Shown here in pieces: positions 1-6,772 of a DNA stretch of 9,448 bases; position 1 is the stretch's first letter, and each line of letters starts with the position of its first letter. Source of the stretch: an uncultured Clostridia bacterium. Lineage in GTDB: Bacteria > Bacillota > Clostridia > Christensenellales > Borkfalkiaceae. The stretch spans positions 1 to 9,448 of the forward strand of contig CAMNIW010000039.1 of assembly GCA_946540675.1 (NCBI GenBank), written 5' to 3'. The notes below the pieces were generated by a model. That model was not told the origin of the DNA, did no database searches, and worked only from the letters and a program-made list of their open reading frames with translations. The position numbers and the translations under genes were made by a program.

Positions 1-929
1 TCGCGCGCTTTGAGTCTTCTGCTCGTGGAAGTGATGTCGCGGCAGTTTGTGGACGACGTGTCGTCTACGAATATTTTAGTCTTTTCGAGTATGGATTTGC
101 TGTCCCAGAGTTTGCGCCAATCTTCGTTGGTCAGTTTGCCCTGAACGGCGTTTTGCCCGGATACGTTGGCGACCGAACACATCATCCTTTGAGCGAGTTC
201 TTCTCTCGTCATTTCGAGAGCGAACACCGCGCATACGGCGTTATCCCTTATCGCGACGTTTTCGACTATATTCATCGCGAACGTGGTCTTACCTACGGAC
301 GGACGGGCGGCAAGAATAATGAGATTGCCGACGTGGAATCCCTGCGTCAGATTGTCGATACCCGTAAATCCCGTCTTTAACCCCTGCAAGAAATCCTTAT
401 CCTTTTCTATATTCTCGAATTTGTCAAGAATCTTCGGAAATTCGGGAACTATGTTGGCGAGCGAACTCGTGTCGAGCTGCTCGGAGATGTCGAAAACCGA
501 CTTCTCCGCAAAGGCGAGCGAACGCATATGGTCTGTGGAATTTTTTGCGTTGTCGACTATCTTATCGGCGCTTCGTATAAGTTGACGAAGCGTGCTGTCG
601 CGCTTTACGATATTGAGATAATACTCGTAATTCGCCGCCGACGGCGTAGACTTCGACAGCATAGTCAGATAGTCTATACCGCCCACCTTATCAAAGGTCG
701 CCGCCTTTTCCATTTCGTCGGAAAGGGTGACTATATCGACGGGCATATTCCTGCCGACGATGTCGTTCATGGCGGAAAATATCAATTTATGCGATTCGAG
801 ATAGAAATCTATCTCTTTGAGTTTTGAAACTATGTCGAATTGCAATTCCATATCAATGAGTATGCAGCCGAGTATAGACTGCTCGGCTTCGAGATTATAT
901 GGCATCGCGTTGGTTTTGGTCTGTGGCAT
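1..929 (-). CDS. dnaB: Replicative DNA helicase DnaB, N-terminal two thirds (3' end outside window)
   Basis: This is the hexameric helicase that unwinds DNA at the replication fork and recruits primase. The reading frame is open from an ATG at 929-927 to the window edge, giving about 309 residues; bacterial DnaB is usually about 440-460. The N-terminal domain begins with the family-typical NLEAEQSILG block near residues 12-21 and runs to about residue 110. A linker follows, then the RecA-like domain opens with TGFTGIDNLTQGF near 186-198. Walker A is AARPSVGKTT, with G213, K214 and T215. The frame is cut just before Walker B and the DNA-binding loops. The start is supported by GGGAG nine bases upstream, in the 18-base gap after the peptidase gene, so dnaB is the sixth gene of the leftward cluster. 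The visible part shows no frameshift or intein. Identification is very secure. Confidence 0.97.
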   Translation of the reverse strand, partial: MPQTKTNAMPYNLEAEQSILGCILIDMELQFDIVSKLKEIDFYLESHKLIFSAMNDIVGRNMPVDIVTLSDEMEKAATFDKVGGIDYLTMLSKSTPSAANYEYYLNIVKRDSTLRQLIRSADKIVDNAKNSTDHMRSLAFAEKSVFDISEQLDTSSLANIVPEFPKILDKFENIEKDKDFLQGLKTGFTGIDNLTQGFHVGNLIILAARPSVGKTTFAMNIVENVAIRDNAVCAVFALEMTREELAQRMMCSVANVSGQNAVQGKLTNEDWRKLWDSKSILEKTKIFVDDTSSTNCRDITSTSRRLKAR

Positions 930-947
930 ATAAGTCCGCTCCCGTTA

Positions 948-2723
948 TCAAAGGTTTTCAAAGACGTCGAGCGTCTCCTCAAAAGATTTCATAGCCGCAT
1001 TGTACGCGTCTTTTTCGGTAAGGTCTACTCCCGCAAGTTTGAGTATATCCACGGGGTTGGTCGAGCCGCCCGCGGAAAGGAATTTGAAATAATCTTCGAC
1101 AGCCTTATCCCCTTCGGCGTATATTCTCTCCGCGATAGAAATGGCGCTTATTATGCCTGTCGCATATTTATACACGTAAAAAGGCGTGTAAAAATGCGGT
1201 ATTCTTGCCCACTCGTACGCTATCTCTTCGTCGGAAACGATGTCGTTGCCGTAATATTTCCTGTTGAGAGCGAGATATTCGCCCGAAAGATAATCTTTGG
1301 TGAGCGGAGTTCCGTTTTCCGCCGCGGTGTGCGCAATATATTCGAATTCCGCAAACATAGTCTGGCGGAAAAGCGTGGTTCTTATCATATCCATATAATA
1401 AGAACAAAGATACTTTTTGAGTTTCTTATCTTCGGAATTTTTGAGAAGATATTTCAGGAGCAATACTTCGTTTACCGTGCTCGCGACTTCGGCCACGAAA
1501 ATTTTATAGTCGGCCTTGGCTTTCGGTTGAGTATGCTCGGATTTATAAGAGTGCATAGAGTGTCCGAGTTCGTGCGCTATCGTGAAAACGTCGTGACTCG
1601 TCGGCTGATAGTTCAAAAGAACGTACGGATGCGGAAGTTTGTATACGCTTATACTGTACGCGCCGCTTCTCTTGCCTTCGGTCTCTTCTACGTCTATCCA
1701 GCCGTTGTCATGCGCGGTTTGCAAAAGTTTTCCGTAATCTTCGCCGAGCGGGGCAAGTCCCTTTTTGACGAGTTTGAACGCTTCTTCGTAGTCGAGTTTT
1801 ATGTCGGCGTTCTCAACGAGCGGCGTATAGACGTCGTACATATGGAGTTCGTCCACGCCGAGAATATCTTTCCTGTCTTTGATATATCTGTGAAGAAGGG
1901 GAAGACCGCCGTTTACGCTTTCGAGCAAATTGCGGTAAACGACGGGGTCGACGTCTTCGTTTTCGAGAGCCATGGCAAGGCACCCGTCGTATTTTCTCGC
2001 CTTTGCGATAAACACGTCTTTATTCACGCTGCCTATATAGGTGGCGGCAATGGTATTCATAAGCGAGATATACGCGTTATAGTACGCTTTGAACGCCTTT
2101 TCTCTGACTTCCCTGTTTTCGGACTGCATACATACGCTGTAAGTTCCGTGAGTTACGCGTATCTTTTTGCCGTCGACTTCGATTTCGGGGAAAGGCATAT
2201 CCGCATTGTCGACCATCATAAATATATCGCGGAAACTTCCGTACATTTTGCCGCCGAGCGCAAGAACGTTTTCGGTTTCCTTGGATAAAACGTGAGCCTT
2301 ATCCTTAAGTATTTTTTCAAGCGCGTAGTCGTAATCGGAAAATCTCGGATCTTTGATAAGTTTTTTGATATACTCGTCGGAAAGAGCCGTAAGTTCGGGC
2401 GTTATAAAGGACGTCGCCGCGGAATATTTGACTATCACGTCGTCAACTCTCGCCGTTTTTGCCGCCGCCGCGCCGTCTCTCGTGTCGAGATCTTTGAGCA
2501 TAAACGCGTATACGTCGACTTTTTCGAGATCGCCTTCGATCTCGTCCATTGTTTTAAGACAAGTCAAAAGAGTCTTATCGTCGGACAATTTTCCTTCGAA
2601 ACGGGAAAAATCGATCTTATCCGAAACTTCTTTCAAAAGAGCGTCGAACTCGGCGTCGTCTTTGAATATATCGGTCATTTTCCATTTAAGATTTTCACTT
2701 ACTTCACTTCTTTTTTTAGACAT
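948..2723 (-). CDS. pepF: Oligoendopeptidase F (M3 family zinc metallopeptidase)
   Basis: The 591-residue product matches the usual length of about 600 for PepF, a cytoplasmic zinc endopeptidase that cuts short oligopeptides. The zinc site is visible as HELGH at residues 384-388 (H384 and H388 as ligands, E385 as catalytic base). The third ligand is E412 in FVAEVAST, 24 residues after H388, which is the normal M3 spacing. The N-terminal 200 residues are the helical oligoendopeptidase F domain. No signal peptide or membrane segment is seen. The start is well fixed, with AAAGGAG placed correctly upstream and overlapping the TAA stop of the preceding membrane-protein gene. In this family the peptidase is thought to recycle peptides, including cleaved signal peptides in some species. 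Sharing a cluster with signal peptidase I fits that role, but this is inference. Confidence 0.96.
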   Translation of the reverse strand: MSKKRSEVSENLKWKMTDIFKDDAEFDALLKEVSDKIDFSRFEGKLSDDKTLLTCLKTMDEIEGDLEKVDVYAFMLKDLDTRDGAAAAKTARVDDVIVKYSAATSFITPELTALSDEYIKKLIKDPRFSDYDYALEKILKDKAHVLSKETENVLALGGKMYGSFRDIFMMVDNADMPFPEIEVDGKKIRVTHGTYSVCMQSENREVREKAFKAYYNAYISLMNTIAATYIGSVNKDVFIAKARKYDGCLAMALENEDVDPVVYRNLLESVNGGLPLLHRYIKDRKDILGVDELHMYDVYTPLVENADIKLDYEEAFKLVKKGLAPLGEDYGKLLQTAHDNGWIDVEETEGKRSGAYSISVYKLPHPYVLLNYQPTSHDVFTIAHELGHSMHSYKSEHTQPKAKADYKIFVAEVASTVNEVLLLKYLLKNSEDKKLKKYLCSYYMDMIRTTLFRQTMFAEFEYIAHTAAENGTPLTKDYLSGEYLALNRKYYGNDIVSDEEIAYEWARIPHFYTPFYVYKYATGIISAISIAERIYAEGDKAVEDYFKFLSAGGSTNPVDILKLAGVDLTEKDAYNAAMKSFEETLDVFENL

Positions 2724-2734
2724 CGTTATCTCCT

Positions 2735-3298
2735 TTATACATTATCTATCCCGTCGAATATCTTTTCTTCGCTTTTCAGCCCGTAAGACAGCAACACGTT
2801 TGCGTGAGTTACGTAAACTATTATGTCGCCGCTTTTTAAGTCCGGCATCGGTTTTTCTTTGTCGACAAGAACGTTCCTTCGCATATACTCCTGCGTTTTG
2901 TCAGACCATTCAAGCACGACCATATGGTGATAGTCGACGTTTGAAACTTCGTATATCCCTTCGTCGTTTTGTAAAAACGTACTCTCGCTTACGTTCTTTT
3001 GACCGCGTTTTATATCGTCCATAAGCCTGAAATACGCACGCGCTCTCTTATACGGTATACCGAGATACACGAAAGACCATATTATGAATATGCCCGTAGC
3101 CGCCGAACACAAGACGAGATAAAGCGTCTTTTTGAATTTGATTTCGTCGGTCGAAGCGTAAGGCAAAAGCAGCGCGAAAACAAAAAACACCGCGCAAAAA
3201 ATCAGCGTTATCGCGAAAGTTACGAGATATATCGCCATAAGTTTTTTCTTTAATCTGAGCGCCTTATCGAAATCGGCGTCTTCGTAGACGTTTATCAT
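2735..3298 (-). CDS. Two-helix membrane protein of unknown function
   Basis: This 187-residue protein is not one I recognise. Two hydrophobic helices are clear, at about residues 20-46 and 57-82, joined by a short polar loop. The helices are flanked by basic residues (RLKKK before the first, YKRAR after the second). The remaining 100 or so residues are soluble and look beta-rich, with a segment VDKEKPMPDLKSGDIIVYVT near 145-164, and are probably cytoplasmic by the positive-inside rule. The ATG lies one base after the degV stop (TAA-T-ATG) and has no convincing Shine-Dalgarno sequence, so translation probably depends on reinitiation by ribosomes finishing degV. The stop codon overlaps the pepF ribosome binding site. 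This tight packing supports it as a real gene. Function cannot be assigned from sequence alone. Confidence 0.85.
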   Translation of the reverse strand: MINVYEDADFDKALRLKKKLMAIYLVTFAITLIFCAVFFVFALLLPYASTDEIKFKKTLYLVLCSAATGIFIIWSFVYLGIPYKRARAYFRLMDDIKRGQKNVSESTFLQNDEGIYEVSNVDYHHMVVLEWSDKTQEYMRRNVLVDKEKPMPDLKSGDIIVYVTHANVLLSYGLKSEEKIFDGIDNV

Positions 3299-3299
3299 A

Positions 3300-4145
3300 T
3301 TACTTGTTGTAGAAAATTACACCGATGGTGTTGTATCCGCAATGGCTTGTTACGGTGCTTCCGGCAAAGGTCTCGACGATTTTGTCGAACGAGAAATTCT
3401 CTTTTACGAGCGATATCACGTATTCGACGAGTTCTTTATCCGAAGGACTGTGCGTGACGTAGCAAAGCGTCTTGTCGTAGTTTTTGTATTCTTTGGCAAG
3501 GTCCGTAACGTACTGGGCAAGAGATCTCTTCATATTGCCCATATATTTCTTTTTTACGCAAAGCGCGCCGTCTTTTGTGGATATAACGGGGTGTATCCTG
3601 AGCATTTTCGACATTATGAGCGCGGTGGACGAGCACCTGCCGCCTTTATGTAAAAAATCGAGAGTATCAACGACGAAAGAAAGTTGTATCTTGTCGATCG
3701 TGGAAGTTATCTCGTCGTAAACTTCCTTTGCCCCCATGCCCGTTTTCAGAAGTTCGGCGGCACGGACGATCTCCATACCCTGCGCCGAAGAAAGACAGTA
3801 ACTGTCGACGACGTAGACGTTTTCGAAATTCGTCGCCGCTTCCTTTGCGTGTTCGAAGCAAGAAGACGATTTGGACGATATGCAAAAATGTATCACCGAA
3901 TAACCTTCTTCGGCAAACTGTCTGAAAAAGTCCTTGTATTCTTCGACCGACGTCGCGGAAGTCTTGGGAAGATTCCCCGTCTTTTTGACATATTCGAGTA
4001 CGTTGTCGGCGTTGACGTCGACGGTGTCGTGATATACGTCGGTTCCGAGAAGGATCGCTATCGGACACAGTTTTATTCCGTATTCGGAAAGTATTTCTTC
4101 GGTAAGATCGCAGGTGCTGTCGCTTGTAAGTATTACTTTTTCCAT
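3300..4145 (-). CDS. DegV family protein (probable fatty-acid-binding protein)
   Basis: The 281-residue product has the normal DegV length and motif order: SDSTCDL at 8-14, TSATS at 62-66, the serine-rich ISSKSSS at 89-95, VVDS at 112-115, TLDFLHKGGR at 161-170 and SHCGYNTIGV at 267-276. DegV proteins bind a long-chain fatty acid between two domains. The characterised members (FakB) present it to the kinase FakA to make acyl phosphate for phospholipid synthesis. No FakA-like DAK-domain kinase is in this window, so a role in exogenous fatty-acid use is by family only. The last motif reads GYN where other members often have GPG or GPN, a mild deviation near the ligand-binding end. The start is supported by TAGGAG six bases upstream; this sequence contains the TAG stop of the signal peptidase gene. 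Confidence 0.93.
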   Translation of the reverse strand: MEKVILTSDSTCDLTEEILSEYGIKLCPIAILLGTDVYHDTVDVNADNVLEYVKKTGNLPKTSATSVEEYKDFFRQFAEEGYSVIHFCISSKSSSCFEHAKEAATNFENVYVVDSYCLSSAQGMEIVRAAELLKTGMGAKEVYDEITSTIDKIQLSFVVDTLDFLHKGGRCSSTALIMSKMLRIHPVISTKDGALCVKKKYMGNMKRSLAQYVTDLAKEYKNYDKTLCYVTHSPSDKELVEYVISLVKENFSFDKIVETFAGSTVTSHCGYNTIGVIFYNK

Positions 4146-4154
4146 AAGTAACTC

Positions 4155-4796
4155 CTATGCTATTTTGAAAAATTTGTTTATTTTTTTATTGAATTCGTAG
4201 TATTTTGTTATAAACGATTTATATCGTATCGCAAAGTCCGGCACGACGCCCACGACTTTATCGACGGTTTTTACCCCTATCGAGTCGTCCCTGCTGTCGC
4301 GGCTGTTATACCTGTTGTCGCCCATAAAGAAAATTTCGTTATCTCCGAGTTCCCATATTCTCTGTGCGGCTTGACCGTTGACGAACGTCCCCTCGGTATT
4401 GTTGCCGTAATACGCGTACCCGCTTTCGTCGAGTTGCGTTATCTTCCCGTTCTTTGCCTTTATATATACTTTACCGTTCTCTATTATAACGGTTTCGCCG
4501 GGAAGACCTATGATGCGTTTTATATAATTTATCTCGCTGCCGTCCGACTTCGTGCCGATGTCGATGACCGCTATATCGAACCTTTTTACGGTCGCGTATT
4601 GATTTATGAGTAACCAGTCACCGTCGTATATAGTCTTGTACATCGACTTCCCCGATACGTCCACAGGAAGAAATACTATGCGGAAAGCAAGTATTCCGCC
4701 GAGAAGAACTATAGCGACGATAAATATTACGATGTCGAAAATTCCCCTGTCGTTCTTCGTTTTGCCGAGCAACAGTTCTTCGGATAACCGATCCAT
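4155..4796 (-). CDS. lepB: Signal peptidase I (S26 family, membrane-anchored)
   Basis: The 213-residue protein removes signal peptides from exported preproteins on the outer face of the membrane. It has a short cytoplasmic N-terminus, one membrane anchor at about residues 20-43, and then the catalytic domain. The nucleophile is S51 in SGKSMYKT and the general base is K93 in YIKRIIGLPGE, the Ser-Lys dyad of the family. Box E is GDNRYNSRDSR at 159-169. One anchor and this length fit the Gram-positive SipS type rather than the longer two-anchor proteobacterial LepB. The start is supported by AAGG a few bases upstream, embedded in the TAA stop of the preceding gene. A lysine-rich C-terminal tail (NKKINKFFKIA) follows the catalytic core and is not part of the catalytic motifs. 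Confidence 0.96.
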   Translation of the reverse strand: MDRLSEELLLGKTKNDRGIFDIVIFIVAIVLLGGILAFRIVFLPVDVSGKSMYKTIYDGDWLLINQYATVKRFDIAVIDIGTKSDGSEINYIKRIIGLPGETVIIENGKVYIKAKNGKITQLDESGYAYYGNNTEGTFVNGQAAQRIWELGDNEIFFMGDNRYNSRDSRDDSIGVKTVDKVVGVVPDFAIRYKSFITKYYEFNKKINKFFKIA

Positions 4797-4803
4797 AATT
4801 ACC

Positions 4804-6477
4804 TTAAATTACCAAAATATTGTTTATAAAGAATTTCCCGTCGCCTTCGATTCTCAATGCGTATATTCCGCCGTATTTTTTAAGACTCATACCGTCCTGA
4901 GATTTGAAATCGACTATCTTTACGACTTTGTTTTGCCATATTTTGCCGGAACGGACTTCAAAAGCGAAACCGTATTCTTTTACTCCGCCCTGCTTTTCCT
5001 GCATAAGCGTAAGCCTTATGACCGAAAACCCCGCCGAAAAGACGTCGAATTTAAGCATCGAATCTTCGTTTAAGAACTGACTGCTCTCTCCGAATTTATA
5101 GGTTATCAGTCCGTATTTTGAATACGCGCCCTTTATCCCGTCCGCACAGTCTTCCAAAACGATAAAATCGTCTTTGTTGACAAAGACGTCGGTAACGTCC
5201 GCGCCGTCCGAATAAAACGTTATTCCGTCAAGCCCGTTTTTTCCCGAATAAATAAGATTGCTCATCTTCGGGGTTATGCCGTCGACGTGTATCAACTGAA
5301 CTTTGGAACTGACCGTCCAGCCGTTTTTGTATTTTACGACGCAAAACGCATAGACGTTGGTATCGTTTACCGAAAGTATATGCCCGTACGTCCTTTTCCC
5401 TTTCTCTTCCGAAACCCGTTCGCAAACGTCCCAATTCCTGTGGGCGGGGTTTACTACGCCGCTGTTGATATACGTCTTTATCTCGCTGACATTATCGTCG
5501 CCGCCGAAAGAAACCGTGGCGGTGAGATATTTGCCGCTCTGTTGAAGTTCGAGTTCGGGAGATTCGAGATCTCCGAAACTTTCGCCGAAAAGATGCTTTC
5601 TCAAAAACAAGCGCATATCGTTGCGGCAGTTTTCGTCCAAAAATTCGCCGAAACCGGGCGCGAAATTAAACCTGCACTCGACGTCTGCGGGAACCCTTGC
5701 CAAGGTATCGCACGCGCGGTCGAAATCGTATTCGCCGCTGTTGGTGGAAGTCAGAAACAAAAGCGGACATTTTACGTACGGCGCGTAAGCGTGAGCGTCG
5801 AGCCCCGCTATATAACGCCTTTTCGCTTCGTCCATAACTATATCGTCGTCGGAATATTTGAATACCCCTTTATATGCCGACCACCCCGCGCCGAACATTA
5901 TTACCGAACACGCGACTCTTTGGTCTACGGCCGCAAGTTGCCACGCGAGATTGGCACCGTCTTTTACGCCTACCACGCCTATCTTTTTCCCCGAATTGTT
6001 TTGTTCAAGGAAATTTATGCCGTATCTCAAAACCGAAACCCAAACGTATTCACAAGACATATCGGCGGATTCGGGCACCGTGTTGATATACTTGTCCCTT
6101 CTCTCGTAGTTGGCGAAAGCCACTTCTTCTGGATAAGCGGTATAGTTGTCCGCACCTTCGCGCTTGCCGTAAAGGTCGACGGTAAGAACGGCGTAGCCGA
6201 GCGCCACGTATTCGTTGATTATGTCGTAGCTGATCTTCTCGGTTACGTCCGGCACGTACAGTATGGAATTGTGAACGTCCTGTCCGTCGTCCGGAGCGAC
6301 GTAAAGTCCGAAGACCCTTACCCTGTCGCCACCGGTAGATTGAGCGGAAAAGTAATATTCGCCGTAGACGGCGTTATCAAATCTCACTTCGCTTATCTTG
6401 GTGGTTTTGAGCGGTAAAGAACCGTCGAAAGCCTTCCATAACGATATGGGCGTCAAAAATTTGCTTTTATTATCCAT
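4804..6477 (-). CDS. Alpha/beta-hydrolase-fold protein with degenerate active site and beta-rich C-terminus
   Basis: The 557-residue protein has an acetyl-xylan-esterase/dienelactone-hydrolase-like domain at about residues 35-300. This includes the strand and turn RVFGLYVAPDD (54-64), the strand ALGYAVLTVDLYG (92-104) and the nucleophile elbow at 166-175. The elbow reads IGVVGVKDGA, so K172 sits where the catalytic serine of GxSxG should be. The oxyanion HG dipeptide is replaced by PD in ILYVPDV (72-78). The usual acid and histidine positions read TSTNSGEY (243-250) and NFAPGFGEF (271-279), with no histidine. Residues of about 305-400 resemble the all-beta segment that often follows such domains. 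Residues of about 420-557 look like a jelly-roll or carbohydrate-binding-like sandwich ending FFINNILVI. No signal peptide is seen. GAGG lies upstream of the ATG, and a promoter is visible, so this is the first gene of the leftward cluster. It is probably a pseudoenzyme or binding protein; function is unknown. Confidence 0.85.
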   Translation of the reverse strand: MDNKSKFLTPISLWKAFDGSLPLKTTKISEVRFDNAVYGEYYFSAQSTGGDRVRVFGLYVAPDDGQDVHNSILYVPDVTEKISYDIINEYVALGYAVLTVDLYGKREGADNYTAYPEEVAFANYERRDKYINTVPESADMSCEYVWVSVLRYGINFLEQNNSGKKIGVVGVKDGANLAWQLAAVDQRVACSVIMFGAGWSAYKGVFKYSDDDIVMDEAKRRYIAGLDAHAYAPYVKCPLLFLTSTNSGEYDFDRACDTLARVPADVECRFNFAPGFGEFLDENCRNDMRLFLRKHLFGESFGDLESPELELQQSGKYLTATVSFGGDDNVSEIKTYINSGVVNPAHRNWDVCERVSEEKGKRTYGHILSVNDTNVYAFCVVKYKNGWTVSSKVQLIHVDGITPKMSNLIYSGKNGLDGITFYSDGADVTDVFVNKDDFIVLEDCADGIKGAYSKYGLITYKFGESSQFLNEDSMLKFDVFSAGFSVIRLTLMQEKQGGVKEYGFAFEVRSGKIWQNKVVKIVDFKSQDGMSLKKYGGIYALRIEGDGKFFINNILVI

Positions 6478-6519
6478 CGTATGCCTCTGTAACGCACATT
6501 AAATATATATGTTTCTTAT

Positions 6520-6548
6520 ATTATACACTATTTATTTGAATTTTGCGA
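6520..6548 (-). promoter_or_regulatory. Probable promoter of the leftward six-gene cluster
   Basis: On the minus strand a perfect TATAAT lies at 6525-6520. Seventeen bases upstream is TCGCAA (6548-6543), a weak -35 matching three of six consensus bases. Transcription would start near 6512, leaving a leader of about 35 bases before the ATG at 6477, which carries GAGG. The -10 is convincing; the -35 is poor, so the promoter may need an activator or rely on its AT-rich surroundings. Confidence 0.5.
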
Positions 6549-6711
6549 GAGTTCTGACGCATTTTTTCGCTTTTTACAAAATTTTTATTTATACGGCTTA
6601 AAGCGCGGTCGGAAAGCGACGAAAACCCCCGATTGCGATAACCATAAATTGTTCCCGAAAATCCGCAAAAGCACTAAATGTTGTGTAAAGACAAATTTCC
6701 GAAATTTTCAC

Positions 6712-6740
6712 TTGATTTTTTTCATCGGATATATTATGAT
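6712..6740 (+). promoter_or_regulatory. Probable promoter of dnaD-dnaI
   Basis: TTGATT (6712-6717) and TATGAT (6735-6740) are separated by exactly 17 bases and match the housekeeping sigma consensus at four and five of six positions. The start would be near 6747, giving a leader of about 26 bases that contains GGAAG (6761-6765), seven bases ahead of the dnaD ATG. It overlaps no gene and faces the right way. Confidence 0.6.
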
Positions 6741-6772
6741 AATTTAACCGAAATACGATCGGAAGAAACATT

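Larger units (their letters stand above)
6478..6772. other. Divergent intergenic region between the six-gene cluster and dnaD-dnaI
   Basis: This 295-base, AT-rich stretch separates the two divergent transcription units and contains no credible gene. The short open frame on the minus strand at 6598-6840 overlaps the dnaD start and has no recognisable protein features. A sigma-70-type promoter can be seen facing each way. Two near matches to the DnaA-box consensus (6521-6529 and 6682-6690) and an AAATTT-CCG-AAATTT repeat (6693-6707) are the only other structured elements noticed. No hairpin strong enough to be a terminator or riboswitch was found. Confidence 0.7.

Noticed and set aside
840..2288. 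A 482-codon open frame on the plus strand
   Set aside because: It is antisense to pepF, which has intact catalytic motifs and a good ribosome binding site. The product is rich in F, R, V and H with no recognisable domain, as expected of a shadow frame in NCG-rich coding DNA.
5287..6417. A 376-codon open frame on the plus strand
   Set aside because: It is antisense to the hydrolase-like gene, has no ribosome binding site or family resemblance, and shows the same shadow-frame composition.
6605..6622. GTCG-GAAAG-CGAC hairpin in the divergent region
   Set aside because: Only four base pairs with no T tract; too weak for a terminator or structured RNA.
6693..6707. AAATTT-CCG-AAATTT repeat just upstream of the dnaD -35 element
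   Set aside because: Each half is itself a simple AT palindrome and is likely to occur by chance in this AT-rich stretch. No second copy was noticed near the other promoter, so it is not called as an operator.
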